A stretch of 64,000 bases of DNA, taken from contig NZ_LT700191.1 in the NCBI RefSeq assembly GCF_900155425.1, positions 1,713,599-1,777,598 of the forward strand, in the 5' to 3' direction. Positions 7,639 to 18,471 of the stretch are shown here, in pieces. The translations under genes and the position numbers were made by a program. How positions within the stretch are numbered: the first letter of the stretch is position 1; each line of letters starts with the position of its first letter. This stretch comes from Parabacteroides massiliensis. GTDB taxonomy: Bacteria > Bacteroidota > Bacteroidia > Bacteroidales > Tannerellaceae. The notes below the pieces were generated by a model that searched no databases, was not told the origin of the DNA, and worked only from the letters and a program-made list of their open reading frames with translations.

Positions 7639-10600
7639 TTATAAAGTTACACTTATACCGAAAGATATCGTTTTGGATAAAGGATAAGCATTCCCGTTTT
7701 TATCCGTATCGTCACCTCCTCCGATAGTTTCGGGGTCGAACATGTTTGCCAATGATGTACCGGTCCACAAGTTCTCACCAGAGACAAATACGCGTAGTTT
7801 CGATACATAAAACTTGTGTGTCAGGTTTGCGGGCAAGGTATAGCCTAACTGGACATTTTTTAGACGAATATAGGCTGCATTCTGCAGATAAGCAGTCTGT
7901 CTTTGTCTGTTCTTACTTGAATCGAATACAGGACGAGGGTAGTAAGCATTTAAATTCGCTGGGAGATCGTTTGATGCTTCTGCACGAAAATAGTCCGCAT
8001 GTTCTACGAAACCGGTAGAATGCCAGAGGCTGGTCGCTCCCCAAAAATAGGCACTGCCTTGCCAGTAATCACGTTTCATGACTCCTTGGAAGAAGGCGCG
8101 GAAATCAAATCCTTTATAATCGGCATTCAGGTCAAGGCCGAATAAATAACGCGGAGTATTGTTACCGATCTTTTTCATATCGCCCATATCGTCATATTTG
8201 TTACCGCCATTATCGATTTTACCGTCTCCGTTCAAATCTTTGTACATGATGTCACCGGCGTCCCAGTTCGTTCCTAATGCGTTTTGCCCACCGTTCGGAA
8301 GTGAGGCCAGATGCTGGTCCATCTCGTCTTTCGATTTGGCAATACCGATCGTTTCGTATCCGTAGATATCGCCCATCATCTGGCCTGCCTGGTATTTGTC
8401 CAGAGTATTGGTCGGGTTGGGATAACGGGTGATTTTGGTACGGGCATCGGATAGTATGAACTTGACTCCATATCCCAAGCCGTTTTGTAACCTGTCGTTC
8501 CAACTGACATCCAGGTCGAAACCGTAAGTCTTCAAGTCCGTATTGTTCGTTTTTGGCACTTCCAGGCCGAGGATATAAGGTAATTCGGGGGCCGGACCTA
8601 CCATGTCGAGCGTCATGCGGTTGTAATAGTCGAACGAACCGGTCAGACGGTTGTTGAAAGCTCCGAAGTCGAACCCGATATTCCAGTTGCGGACACGTTC
8701 CCATCCCAAAGACGAACTGATAAGGCCCGGAACTTCTGCTGTATTTGGCTTCATCCCGTTTTGCAGCCAGTCGCCGTTGCTTGCTTTTATGGTCAGTACC
8801 CGGTAAGTCGGATACCACTCTTTCGTGTTCTGATTTCCTAATTCGCCGTATGATCCGCGTAATTTAAGTGTCCCTACATATTCGGCGACCGGCTCCCAGA
8901 AACTTTCACGTGCAATGTTCCATCCCAAGGAGAAAGAGGGGAACCAGTTCCAGCGTTGTTCTTTCCGGAAACGGGATGTGCCGTCGTATCGCAGGTTGAT
9001 TTCAGCCAGATATTTACCTTGGTAGTCGTAGTTAATACGTCCGAAGAATCCAGCAGTAGACCAGGCATATCGTGCTCCGTTCGTACTCGGAGTTATCATG
9101 TTTCCGTAATAATCCTGTCCGGTGGTTATATCGACTTCCGGTTGTCCCGGAACGATAATGCCGTCACGTTGTAATCCGAATTCGGTCTTTTTTAGCTGTT
9201 CTGCTTGGAAACCGACCATTCCTTTGAAATTATGTCCGGATTCGAGGCTATGGGAGTATTCCGTGTAAGCATTGATGTTCATGTAGTTTTCTTTGAGTTG
9301 GTCTTCATGGACATTTGAGCTTGAGTCATATACATACGGGTTTCCGTGGACATCATGATTATACAGGTATTGTTTGTCCCAGTGGCGGTTGGCCGACATG
9401 ATCCTGTAATTGAAATCCATATGGGTGATCCAGTTCTTGACCGGTTCTAAGATTAATGAAGCCTGTTGGTAGATGTTGTCGGTCTGGGTTTTGTCCCGTC
9501 CTCCGTCTCTCAGTCCCAGAGCGGGAGAAGGGGAGGAATACATATAGCCGTTATCATCATATACCGGCAATGTCGGCCATCCCTGTCTTGCAAGATCTCT
9601 GAATAAGTCGCTCTTCAAAGCGGAAGGACGGCCGAAATCTTCACGGGTGAAACGGTTACTGTAGTTGAGCTTTGCCCAGTTTGTCAGTATAAGATTAATC
9701 TTGGCTGTTGTCGTGTAACGGTTATAGGTATCCTGATTGAATTCCATCAAACCATTTTGATCAAGATAATTCATGGAGAGATAATAATTGATTTTTTCCG
9801 AACCACCATTTAGGCTCAGGTTATGCTCCTGCGAAAAAGTATGGTCACGGTAGATCGTATCGTACCAGTCTGTATTGGCGTTACCGGCCGTATAGCCGTC
9901 ATACCAGTAATCTCCGTTTGCAAGACTGACCGTGGATAATTTACCATCCCGATAATCCTTGATACGTTGTAAATGTTCCGGTTTAAAATAGGCTCCGTCT
10001 CCTTTGTTAAAGGCTGCATCATTGTAGAATGTGGCAAATGTGTAAGAGTCCATTTGTTTTGGCATTTTGACAGGACTTCCCCATCGGAAATTGTTGTTGT
10101 AGTTGACGGTCGTTTTACCGCTCTTTCCGCTTTTGGTTGTTACCAGAATAACCCCGAACGGTGCACGTGAACCGTAAATCGAAGAGGCTGCCGCGTCTTT
10201 CAAGACAGAGATATTCTCGATGTCTTGCGGGTTTATGGAGTTGATATCGCCCTCCATGCCGTCGATCAAGACCAATGGCCCGCTTTCCGAACCCTCGCCG
10301 ATAGTACCTGTACCACGGATACTCATATCCATTTTTTTGTCCAGAGTACCGCTTGTGGTCGAGATCTGCAAGCCCGGGACCATACCCTGAAGGGCTTGGA
10401 CTGCATTCTGGACAGGGCGTGATTCCAAAGCCTCGGCATTGACTGTTCCGACCGAACCAGTCAGGTTTACTTTCTTCTGTGTACCGAATCCTACTACTAC
10501 TACTTCATCCAGTTTTTGTGTGTCTTCTTTCAGTACGATATTCAGAACGGTCTGTCCTGTGAATTTAATTTCCTGGGTGATAAATCCGATATACGATATC

Positions 10601-10863
10601 TGTATGATATCACCATTTTTTACTCCTTCCAATGTGAACTGCCCGTTCATATCGGTCATGCTGCCATTTGTGGTGCCTGTCACCACAACAGTAGCTCCGG
10701 CCATTGGGCCGAAGCTATCTTTTACTATACCAGTGATTTTCCCGTTCTGTTGGGGAAAGTCTACATTCGGTTGTCCGGATGTTACCTCTGCATGGCTGGC
10801 TACAGGATAACTTAATATACCGGCTAACAGGATTAGACTGATCGGTTTCAAGTTTTTCAACAT
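7639..10863 (-). CDS. SusC/RagA TonB-linked outer-membrane transporter
   Basis: This 1074-residue protein is the oligosaccharide import channel of the first locus. In order it shows a signal peptide (to about A26), a carboxypeptidase-regulatory-like beta domain (I-T-G-I-V-K-D ... G-A-T-V-V-V-T-G-T-T-N-G), a TonB box region around D-E-V-V-V-V-G-F-G-T-Q, the plug domain (L-Q-G-M-V-P-G-L; S-I-R-G-T-G-T; V-L-K-D-A-A-A-S-S-I-Y-G-S-R-A), and a 22-strand barrel ending in F-G-I-S-V-T-L. The absence of an extra N-terminal STN domain argues against anti-sigma/ECF control. It leads the operon with susD and GH2. Confidence 0.95.
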   Translation of the reverse strand: MLKNLKPISLILLAGILSYPVASHAEVTSGQPNVDFPQQNGKITGIVKDSFGPMAGATVVVTGTTNGSMTDMNGQFTLEGVKNGDIIQISYIGFITQEIKFTGQTVLNIVLKEDTQKLDEVVVVGFGTQKKVNLTGSVGTVNAEALESRPVQNAVQALQGMVPGLQISTTSGTLDKKMDMSIRGTGTIGEGSESGPLVLIDGMEGDINSINPQDIENISVLKDAAASSIYGSRAPFGVILVTTKSGKSGKTTVNYNNNFRWGSPVKMPKQMDSYTFATFYNDAAFNKGDGAYFKPEHLQRIKDYRDGKLSTVSLANGDYWYDGYTAGNANTDWYDTIYRDHTFSQEHNLSLNGGSEKINYYLSMNYLDQNGLMEFNQDTYNRYTTTAKINLILTNWAKLNYSNRFTREDFGRPSALKSDLFRDLARQGWPTLPVYDDNGYMYSSPSPALGLRDGGRDKTQTDNIYQQASLILEPVKNWITHMDFNYRIMSANRHWDKQYLYNHDVHGNPYVYDSSSNVHEDQLKENYMNINAYTEYSHSLESGHNFKGMVGFQAEQLKKTEFGLQRDGIIVPGQPEVDITTGQDYYGNMITPSTNGARYAWSTAGFFGRINYDYQGKYLAEINLRYDGTSRFRKEQRWNWFPSFSLGWNIARESFWEPVAEYVGTLKLRGSYGELGNQNTKEWYPTYRVLTIKASNGDWLQNGMKPNTAEVPGLISSSLGWERVRNWNIGFDFGAFNNRLTGSFDYYNRMTLDMVGPAPELPYILGLEVPKTNNTDLKTYGFDLDVSWNDRLQNGLGYGVKFILSDARTKITRYPNPTNTLDKYQAGQMMGDIYGYETIGIAKSKDEMDQHLASLPNGGQNALGTNWDAGDIMYKDLNGDGKIDNGGNKYDDMGDMKKIGNNTPRYLFGLDLNADYKGFDFRAFFQGVMKRDYWQGSAYFWGATSLWHSTGFVEHADYFRAEASNDLPANLNAYYPRPVFDSSKNRQRQTAYLQNAAYIRLKNVQLGYTLPANLTHKFYVSKLRVFVSGENLWTGTSLANMFDPETIGGGDDTDKNGNAYPLSKTISFGISVTL

Positions 10864-11568
10864 ACTTTATGTATTTAGTTATTTAATAATAGATATATTC
10901 TATTCTATTTATAGTTGTACTTCATTTGAATAGGTTCGTTATATATTTGAAATGACATTTTAGTATCATGTTAAACTTTTGCAAAGTAATGTGATATAAG
11001 ATGTGTGTAAAATGGATTATTCTATTATTTGATGGATTATATTATTAATGGTGTATTGGCTGTTGTATCCTTATGTGTGTATTATATACTTGTATATCAT
11101 TTAAATACTGTTTTGCCTTAAATGGGAATGATAGACTGATATTTTATATTGTAATAATGTACTATTATGATAATATGTGGATATTTCTTGTTTTTATTTA
11201 TACAAAAAGTATATATTGAGGAATATAATAATCGAAAAATACAACAAAACGGAACTATAAGATCTTTTACTATATCAAGACTTCGGTAAATTTTTATCGG
11301 GATTTTAAGAGGCATTAAACAGAGAGCCGTTCTCTACAGATGGTTCAATGGATGGGCGCGAAGTCCCGGATTATTACAGAATTGGGTTTCAACCGGAAAA
11401 ATAGTTTTTTCGTCATAATCAGGAATATGAAAGCAGTTCCGTTTTGTGTTAGTTTTCCTGTTTTTTGTTCCTGGCAGAATTGTATTCTATTAAGAGAGAG
11501 GGAAGAAAGATTTTTGGATTGTCCGTACTTTTGCATATCGGATTTTGTAAATATAAAACAGAAACAAT
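10864..11568. other. 705-bp AT-rich divergent intergenic region
   Basis: No convincing gene lies here; the few short frames have no family features or start signals. The region separates the leftward susC operon from the rightward GH2 gene and should hold promoters for both. The rightward one has a clear -7 box at 11526-11533. For the leftward operon only a weak candidate (CAAAGTAA at 10982-10989, minus strand TTACTTTG) is visible, more than 100 bases from the start codon, which would leave a long leader. Confidence 0.6.
11526..11533 (+). promoter_or_regulatory. Bacteroidetes -7 box for GH2 gene
   Basis: TACTTTTG matches TAnnTTTG and lies 35 bases before the ATG at 11569. A TTTG at 11513-11516 is too close to be a standard -33 element. 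Confidence 0.5.
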
Positions 11569-14500
11569 ATGCGTATGGTCAATCTATGTAAAAACAAGTT
11601 GTTCAGTACCGGGCTTATGCTCTTTGTGTGTCTTGGCTTATTGGCCCAGAACAAGGAGATGCGGCGGGTGGCTGCGAACGATTGCGGGGTAACGAATGCA
11701 CAAACTTTCCTGATCAAAGGGGACGACTATACATTGCCGGATTCTTTCACGGGAAGCAAAGAGGCGAAAACCTGTAATTTCGGCGGAACGGTCATCTATG
11801 CTTTCGATCAGATGGATATACAGGCCGATTACCGGATGGAGGTGGTCTATCTGGCTGACAACCGGAGAGAACAGCGTATCGTGGCTGACGGCAATGAAGT
11901 GCAGGCTCCCGTTGTGCTTGAAAAAGGGAAGGAGCAGCGCTACATGATCGACCTGCCGAAGAAAGCCTACGCTTACGGACAGTTGGTTCTGGTGTTTGAA
12001 GTCTTGAAAGGAGATAATGCGATTGTTTCGGAGCTGAACCTGTATTCGTCCAATCCGGCCCAGTTGAAGCCTTTCGGGGAAGAGCGTAAAACGGAACTGG
12101 CGCATACCCAGGCCTATACGGTGGATACGACTGTTTGTGTGGAAAAAGTTTTACCTGTATATACCATCAAGCCTCGTCAGGTAGCCGGTGTCTATAATCC
12201 GGTCCTGTCCTTAAACGGGACGTGGTTGTTTAATGAAAAGCCTGCTGCCCGTTTTTATGAACAGAAACAGAATGGGCAGGACTGGAAGCCGATCGTGGTG
12301 CCGGGACAGTGGTCCATGCAGGGCTTTAAAGTCGATTCTGCCGGTTTCGGCGGCTATCAGACTACATTCACGTTGCCGGCGGACTGGCAAGGGAAACAAG
12401 TGAAACTGCGTTTCGACGGTGTCTCCAGCGAGTCGGTCGTGTATCTGAATGGAAAGGAAATCGGTTCCCATATGGGGGGAATGACGGCCTTTGAACTGGA
12501 TGTCACGAAAGGGTTGAAGGCGGGTGAAAACCTGTTGGCCCTGCAGGTACGCAGCGAGTCGTTGGCGGATATGTTAGGGAGCCTGACTCAATATGCGGCA
12601 CATCAGTTGGGAGGCATAACCCGTAAAGTGACACTCTTTGCCGTTCCGGATATCCATTTGTCGGATCTTCGTATCGTGACGGATCTGGACGATGACTATA
12701 AAAATGCAGACCTGAAAGTATATGTGTCGGTAAACAATAGTTCGGAAGACGTACAAAAAGATGTATCGGTTCGCCTTTCCCTTTCCGGACTGCCTGTTGT
12801 CCTGAGCCGGCATATTCCGGAGATTGCCGCCGGGTCTTCCTGGAGCGGTTGGCTGACTGGCAAAGTCGTTTCTCCGGATAAGTGGGATAACGAGCATCCA
12901 TCTTTATATACGATGAAAATCGAAGTCGGAACCTCGGACAAGGTTGTCGAGCAGATAGAGAAACGTTTTGGCTTTCGCGAGATACGGATACAAGGAAATC
13001 GTTTGTTGGTAAATGGCAAGGCTGTCAAGTTGAGAGGTGTTTGCCGCCATGAAATGCACCCGTTGACTGGACGTGTGATGAATCCTGCCCTGGAACGGAA
13101 GGATGTCGAGTTGTACCGAGATGCGAACTGCAATTTTATCCGTACTTCCCATTATCCTCCTTGTGAAGAGTTACTCGAAGTCTGTGACGAACTGGGCATG
13201 TTCGTGGAAGTGGAAGCACCGGTCTGCTGGATCGGCCATCATGCGAATGAGAACTGGAAGGTGCTGAACTATCGTGATCCTAAATACTATCCGTATGTAT
13301 TGCAGGCGAATATGGAGATGATTCAGTTCTACCGGAACCATCCTTCCATCATCTTCTGGTCGATGGCGAACGAATCTTACTGGAATAAAGAATTTGCACA
13401 GGTAGAGGTCTATATGGAAAAAGCCGATCCTACCCGTCCGTTCACGTTCCACGACCAGGCCTATGGCGGGTTCAACAACCAGGGCAGTACGGCCCCGATC
13501 GCAAATATCCATTATCCGGGTCCCAACGGATATAAGGTCGCCGCCAAAAGCGACCGGCCGATGACGTATGGCGAATACTGCCACCTGAATGTCTATAACC
13601 GGAGCGAGCTGGTGACTGACCCCGGCATCCGTAGCGATTGGGCATTGGCACTGGCTCCTACGTGGGACAATATGTATAAGACACCGGGCGTTTTAGGCGG
13701 TTCTATCTGGTCTGGTATCGACGATATATTCCAGATGCCTAACGGGAATGCAGTCGGTTATGGCCCCTGGGGACCGATCGACGGCTGGCGTCGCCCGAAA
13801 CCGGAGTACTGGGATATGAAAAAGATATACAGTCCGGTCCGTGTGACAACCGAGGCGCTATCTCCTGCCAACGAACTGGTCATCGACCTTGAAAACCGGT
13901 ACACCTATACAAACCTGGATGAACTGCGTATCACGTGGACGTACGGAGAGGAGAAGGGAACGGCTTTCGTAGACCTGGAACCCGGTGAAAAAGGACAACT
14001 TCGCATCCGGATTGCCCATCCCGAAAAGGCGAATGAACTCTATCTGTCTTTTGCCGATCCCCGCGGCTTTACTGCCGATGAGTATTTGATTCCTGTCGGC
14101 AGACAGGTACAGAACGAATTGCAGGCGTTGCCCGCTACTTCTACCCGCTTGAAAGAAAAGAAAGACCGCTATGTCGTTACCGGAAAAGATTTTAGTTGTG
14201 AGATCAGCCGTGTATCCGGCCAGATACTTTCGGTAAAGAAAGGGAAAAAAGAAATATTGAACGGTGGCCCGTGGCTGATGGCCTTGCCGTTGACAGGTGG
14301 AGGATGTTATCCGAATCATAATGCCAATACGCCTGTGTTCAATGACCTTTGCTCGGACTGGAAAGTAGAAAAAGTAGAGGCAGTCCAACAGGGTGATGAC
14401 ATCCTGGTAAAGGTGGCAGGCGCTTATAAAGAGTTTTCCGGTTCTTATGACCTGAGAATAAATGCAGGAGGCGAACTGTCGGTAACCTATTCGTTCGATG

Positions 14501-14982
14501 CCCTTGAAGAGGTGAATCCGAGGCAGTGGGGACTGGTTTTTGAAGCTCCTGTTTCTTATGATAAGACCTTCTGGCGCCGGGATGGCATGTGGAGCGTTTA
14601 TCCGGCCGACCATATCAGCCGTCCGGTAGGTGAAGCCTGTCTCTTTTATGAAGGACTCCCTGCGAAAGTCGATCCACGTACGGAACCTGCCTGGTCTTGG
14701 AGTATGGATTATAACGAACTGGGAAGTAATGATTTCCGTTCCACCCGCCGGAACATCTGGTATGCCGGCCTGAAAGACGGAAACGGCAGTAAGATTACCG
14801 TCTCTTCCAATGGCAAACAGCATTGGCGCTCTTGGTTGGAAAAAGACAAGATCCGTTTCCTGGTTGCCGATTTTGTTACGGCAGGAAACGAGATGTTCCT
14901 CAGCAGTTATTATGCTCCTTACCGGAAGCCGTTGAAGAAAGGAGACAGGATCGGAGGGAAGGTTGTAGTAAGAGTGGAATAA
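11569..14982 (+). CDS. Glycoside hydrolase family 2 beta-galactosidase-like enzyme
   Basis: This 1137-residue secreted or periplasmic enzyme begins with a signal peptide ending near G-L-L-A-Q. After about 200 residues of extra N-terminal beta-rich sequence comes the GH2 core: a jelly roll (residues ~210-370), an Ig-like sandwich ending F-G-F-R-E-I, then the TIM barrel with R-G-V-C-R-H-E-M-H-P. The predicted acid/base is E602 in W-S-M-A-N-E-S and the nucleophile E669 in M-T-Y-G-E-Y. A large C-terminal beta domain of the beta-galactosidase small-chain type follows. It starts its own transcription unit upstream of the second susC/susD pair and is a distant relative of the GH2 at 26841-29846. The glycosidic specificity is unproven. 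Confidence 0.87.
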   Translation: MRMVNLCKNKLFSTGLMLFVCLGLLAQNKEMRRVAANDCGVTNAQTFLIKGDDYTLPDSFTGSKEAKTCNFGGTVIYAFDQMDIQADYRMEVVYLADNRREQRIVADGNEVQAPVVLEKGKEQRYMIDLPKKAYAYGQLVLVFEVLKGDNAIVSELNLYSSNPAQLKPFGEERKTELAHTQAYTVDTTVCVEKVLPVYTIKPRQVAGVYNPVLSLNGTWLFNEKPAARFYEQKQNGQDWKPIVVPGQWSMQGFKVDSAGFGGYQTTFTLPADWQGKQVKLRFDGVSSESVVYLNGKEIGSHMGGMTAFELDVTKGLKAGENLLALQVRSESLADMLGSLTQYAAHQLGGITRKVTLFAVPDIHLSDLRIVTDLDDDYKNADLKVYVSVNNSSEDVQKDVSVRLSLSGLPVVLSRHIPEIAAGSSWSGWLTGKVVSPDKWDNEHPSLYTMKIEVGTSDKVVEQIEKRFGFREIRIQGNRLLVNGKAVKLRGVCRHEMHPLTGRVMNPALERKDVELYRDANCNFIRTSHYPPCEELLEVCDELGMFVEVEAPVCWIGHHANENWKVLNYRDPKYYPYVLQANMEMIQFYRNHPSIIFWSMANESYWNKEFAQVEVYMEKADPTRPFTFHDQAYGGFNNQGSTAPIANIHYPGPNGYKVAAKSDRPMTYGEYCHLNVYNRSELVTDPGIRSDWALALAPTWDNMYKTPGVLGGSIWSGIDDIFQMPNGNAVGYGPWGPIDGWRRPKPEYWDMKKIYSPVRVTTEALSPANELVIDLENRYTYTNLDELRITWTYGEEKGTAFVDLEPGEKGQLRIRIAHPEKANELYLSFADPRGFTADEYLIPVGRQVQNELQALPATSTRLKEKKDRYVVTGKDFSCEISRVSGQILSVKKGKKEILNGGPWLMALPLTGGGCYPNHNANTPVFNDLCSDWKVEKVEAVQQGDDILVKVAGAYKEFSGSYDLRINAGGELSVTYSFDALEEVNPRQWGLVFEAPVSYDKTFWRRDGMWSVYPADHISRPVGEACLFYEGLPAKVDPRTEPAWSWSMDYNELGSNDFRSTRRNIWYAGLKDGNGSKITVSSNGKQHWRSWLEKDKIRFLVADFVTAGNEMFLSSYYAPYRKPLKKGDRIGGKVVVRVE

Positions 14983-15349
14983 TCGTAAGATTGTCCATCC
15001 TGATCTTGTTATTGTCTATTTTTTGTGCAATAGGTTATTGCTTACTTTGCTGTATCTAAGAAAACAAGATTGATTTATTATTGATGAGATTATGTGAGAG
15101 TGTTTCTTAAATAAACAGGACTCTGACGCTGTATAAGCGATAAATGCATTTATCCCGGTGCTGAAGGTTTTCACCTTCAGCATCCAAGAGTTCTATGCGA
15201 TGATTATTAGGGAATTTAGAAAGAAAATGTGTATGCCAAAAAGAAATCCGACAGTATAAGTTAGGATTTTGAAATCATCCAAAAATGTGAGAAAATTTAT
15301 TTATACGGCATAACGCCGTGTTTCATGTTAATTATTTAATTCCATTATT
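14983..15349. other. 367-bp intergenic region between GH2 and susC
   Basis: No gene is seen. The stretch holds a perfect 14-bp palindrome ATAAATGCATTTAT (15141-15154), then a 9-bp hairpin (annotated separately), and a 5-bp stem ACGGC/GCCGT at 15305-15319 about 30 bases before susC. A clean TAnnTTTG box was not found, so the susC promoter may depend on an activator or use a diverged -7 element. Confidence 0.5.
15161..15182 (+). terminator. 9-bp hairpin, probable 3' end of GH2 transcript
   Basis: GCTGAAGGT (15161-15169) pairs with ACCTTCAGC (15174-15182) around a TTTC loop. There is no T-run directly after it. It lies 178 bases past the GH2 stop and 167 before susC, so it may end the GH2 transcript or sit in the susC leader. 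Confidence 0.5.
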
Positions 15350-18300
15350 ATGAACAAAACAAATGGTGTAAATTATGTCAGATTTCTGCTCGTCGGAGTT
15401 GGATTCTTATGCGTGGAGGGCACGCCTGTTTTGGGAGAAACAGTTATTTCAGATAAGTCTGATATCATGAAAATGTCCATTACGAACGATTCCAGGATCT
15501 CTGGTGTCGTAGTCGATCAGACTGGTCTTCCGGTTATCGGCGCAAATGTGTCCGTGAAAGGAACGACGAACGGGACGATTACGGATATGGATGGAAAGTT
15601 TGATCTGGAAGTTCCTGCCGGAGCCCAATTGGTCGTATCTTATATCGGTTATATCACCCAAGAGTTTGCGGTTGGCAATAAAACGACTTTCCAGATTGTA
15701 TTAAAAGAAGATACTCAAAACCTGGAAGAGGTTGTCGTTGTTGGGTACGGAGTCCAGAAAAAGGTGAATATGACAGGTTCTGTAGCGGCCATTAATTCGG
15801 AATCGTTGGCTAACCGGCCAGTAACCAACGCCTCTACTGCGTTGCAAGGGATGTTACCGGGTGTAACCGTCGTGCAGAACAGTGGGCAACCGGGTAAGGA
15901 TAATTCTTCGATCCGCATCCGTGGTGTCGGTACGTTGAATAATGCAAACCCGATGTATGTCGTGGACGGTTTGATCGTTTCTACGATTAATGACATCGAT
16001 CCGAACGACATCGAGAGTTTGTCTGTATTGAAAGATGCGGCGTCGGCGGCTATCTACGGTTCGCGTGCCGCCAATGGTGTTGTTTTGGTGACGACAAAGA
16101 AGGGTAGTAAAAAAGCGGCTACTTTGAAATATGACGGTTATGTGGGATGGCAATCTCCGACTTCTCTGCCTGAATATCTTCCTTCTCATGAATATGCGGA
16201 ACTGTATAATATGGCATTGCGCAATGAAGGGAAGAGTCCTGCTTATACGCCAGATGAAATAGAAAAATTCAGAAATGGCAGTGATCCTGACAACTATCCA
16301 AACACTGATTGGTTAGGCTTGTTTTATAAAGATAAAGGTTTCCAGCATAGCCATCGTGCGGAAGTGAGCGGCGGTAGCGAAACGACTACCTATATGTTCT
16401 CCCTGGGATATTTGGGACAGGACGGTATCATTGAAAATTCCGACTTTCAACGTTATAACTTGAGAGGAAACATCAATACTCAGATTAATAAGTTCTCTGT
16501 TGGGGTCAATTTCTCTTATACTTACGGAAATACAAATGAACCGATCAGTTCCTGGACCGGGGATTTATACCAGATTTTCCGCCAGATAAATCGTATTGCT
16601 CCGTTTGTTCCCTATAAATATTCGAATGGTTATTACGGTTACATTGCCGACGGCAGCCCGATGGCTTGGGTTGAATCGGGTTCGATCCATAATCAGAAAT
16701 ACTATACGACTCGTGCTGTTGGAAATGTTGGGTATGAGATCATAAAAGGATTGAAGATACAGGAAGTGATTGGCTACGAACATACGGGAAGTTCTGACGA
16801 AAAGTTCCTGAAGGATATCCAGTACTATAATTGGAAAACAGGCGAACCCAGCCAATATCAGGGACCGAACAGCCAGACGGATGACCGTGAAGATTATATG
16901 ATGCTCAATCTGCAAACCTTATTGACTTATAACAATACGTTCGGTAAACACACCATTGGCGCTTTAGCCGGTTTTTCGCAGGAATACAGCCGCCGGGATT
17001 GGACGATCGGCAAACGCATCAACTTCCTGAATAACGATCTGTGGGAACTGAATGCCGGTTCACCGGACGGGCAGACTGCAGAAGGTTCGGCTAATGAGTA
17101 TGCCCTACGTTCGTTCTTCGGACGTGTGACGTATGATTATGACAACAAGTATTTGTTCGAAGCCAATATACGTCGGGATGGTACTTCCCGTATCAACCGG
17201 GATACCCGTTGGGGAACTTTCCCGTCTTTCTCCGCTGCATGGCGTATTATCAACGAGCCGTTTATGGAACCAGCATGTGATATCCTGTCCGATTTGAAGA
17301 TCAGGGCCGGTTGGGGAAAACTGGGTAATCAGCAGTTAGGTACTGACAACCGTAAAGCGATCGAATATTATCCGTACCAATCCGTATTGTCACAGAAAAA
17401 CTATGCATTCGGCGGTAAGGTGAACCAGGGAGTCGCTCCGGTCGACGGCGCCAATAATGATCTGAAATGGGAAACGTCCAAGACGACTAATATCGGCCTG
17501 GATATGGGATTCCTCCAGAATATGTTCACGTTGACAGTCGATGCGTATTGGAAAAAAACGTATGATATCTTGATGAAATTGCCCGTAAGCACGCTGTATG
17601 GGTTGGAAGCCCCTTATCAGAATGCCGGAGAAGTGACGAATAAAGGTATAGAAATGCAATTCGGGTATAAATATGCCCATAAAGATTTCACCTTTAATGC
17701 AACAGCGAATGTGGCTTACAACAAAAATGAAGTGACCAATCTGCATAATGAGGGTGCAAAGATCTGGGATGGTTTCAAATTCAAACAGGAAGGACATCCT
17801 ATCAATTCATTCGGCGGTTACGAAGTACTCGGTATTTTTACTGACGAAGATGATCTGAAGAACAGTGCCGTTATCAATCGTGAGCAGGCCGGGTTGGGTG
17901 ACTTGAAGTACAAAGATCAGAATGGTGATGGTAAGATTGACGGTGAGGATCGTGTTTATTTGGGTAGCTGGGATCCTTCCTGGACATTTGGCCTGAATTT
18001 GAGTGCTACATGGAAAGGTTTCGATGCTTCTGTCTTCTTCCAAGGAGCAGCCGATGTGAAAGGTTTCCTTCAAAATGAAACGGTCGGACGCTTACAGGGT
18101 AATACGGCTAAGCCGACCGCTCTGTTCCGTGATTCCTGGGATGCGGAAACCAATCCGAATGGTAAATTCCCTCGTCCGTTGACTACTTGGAGACAGAACG
18201 ATTCGGAAACGAATCCATCGGACTTTTGGATCATCAATTCGTCTTATTTGCGAATGAAGAACATCCAGATCGGATACACGTTGCCGAAGAATGTCTGCGA

Positions 18301-18460
18301 CTTTATACGGGTTCCGAAAATCCGCATTTATTATAGTGGACAGAACTTGTTGACTTTTACCGGATTTAGCGATGGTTTTGACCCTGAAGCCCCTGTCGGT
18401 GCCCGTGGTTACTATCCTCAGGTAAAAGTAAATACGTTTGGATTAAATGTAACCTTTTAA
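15350..18460 (+). CDS. SusC/RagA TonB-linked outer-membrane transporter (second locus)
   Basis: This 1036-residue outer-membrane transporter opens the second polysaccharide locus. It has a signal peptide, a carboxypeptidase-like domain (I-S-G-V-V-V-D-Q-T-G-L-P-V-I-G-A-N-V), the TonB box region E-E-V-V-V-V-G-Y-G-V-Q, a plug domain (L-Q-G-M-L-P-G-V; I-R-G-V-G-T-L; V-L-K-D-A-A-S-A-A-I-Y-G-S-R-A), and a barrel ending T-F-G-L-N-V-T-F. Again there is no STN domain. The partner susD starts 11 bases after its stop codon. The two SusC proteins of the window share the family scaffold but clearly differ, so they should serve different glycans. Confidence 0.95.
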   Translation: MNKTNGVNYVRFLLVGVGFLCVEGTPVLGETVISDKSDIMKMSITNDSRISGVVVDQTGLPVIGANVSVKGTTNGTITDMDGKFDLEVPAGAQLVVSYIGYITQEFAVGNKTTFQIVLKEDTQNLEEVVVVGYGVQKKVNMTGSVAAINSESLANRPVTNASTALQGMLPGVTVVQNSGQPGKDNSSIRIRGVGTLNNANPMYVVDGLIVSTINDIDPNDIESLSVLKDAASAAIYGSRAANGVVLVTTKKGSKKAATLKYDGYVGWQSPTSLPEYLPSHEYAELYNMALRNEGKSPAYTPDEIEKFRNGSDPDNYPNTDWLGLFYKDKGFQHSHRAEVSGGSETTTYMFSLGYLGQDGIIENSDFQRYNLRGNINTQINKFSVGVNFSYTYGNTNEPISSWTGDLYQIFRQINRIAPFVPYKYSNGYYGYIADGSPMAWVESGSIHNQKYYTTRAVGNVGYEIIKGLKIQEVIGYEHTGSSDEKFLKDIQYYNWKTGEPSQYQGPNSQTDDREDYMMLNLQTLLTYNNTFGKHTIGALAGFSQEYSRRDWTIGKRINFLNNDLWELNAGSPDGQTAEGSANEYALRSFFGRVTYDYDNKYLFEANIRRDGTSRINRDTRWGTFPSFSAAWRIINEPFMEPACDILSDLKIRAGWGKLGNQQLGTDNRKAIEYYPYQSVLSQKNYAFGGKVNQGVAPVDGANNDLKWETSKTTNIGLDMGFLQNMFTLTVDAYWKKTYDILMKLPVSTLYGLEAPYQNAGEVTNKGIEMQFGYKYAHKDFTFNATANVAYNKNEVTNLHNEGAKIWDGFKFKQEGHPINSFGGYEVLGIFTDEDDLKNSAVINREQAGLGDLKYKDQNGDGKIDGEDRVYLGSWDPSWTFGLNLSATWKGFDASVFFQGAADVKGFLQNETVGRLQGNTAKPTALFRDSWDAETNPNGKFPRPLTTWRQNDSETNPSDFWIINSSYLRMKNIQIGYTLPKNVCDFIRVPKIRIYYSGQNLLTFTGFSDGFDPEAPVGARGYYPQVKVNTFGLNVTF

Positions 18461-18471
18461 ATAGATATATC

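Noticed and set aside
11340..11591. An 83-codon plus-strand frame before the GH2 gene
   Set aside because: It overlaps the GH2 start and promoter and has no family features; composition resembles intergenic DNA.
15141..15154. 14-bp palindrome ATAAATGCATTTAT as a regulator site
   Set aside because: AT-rich palindromes of this size arise often by chance in such DNA; no second copy was seen near the other susC gene.
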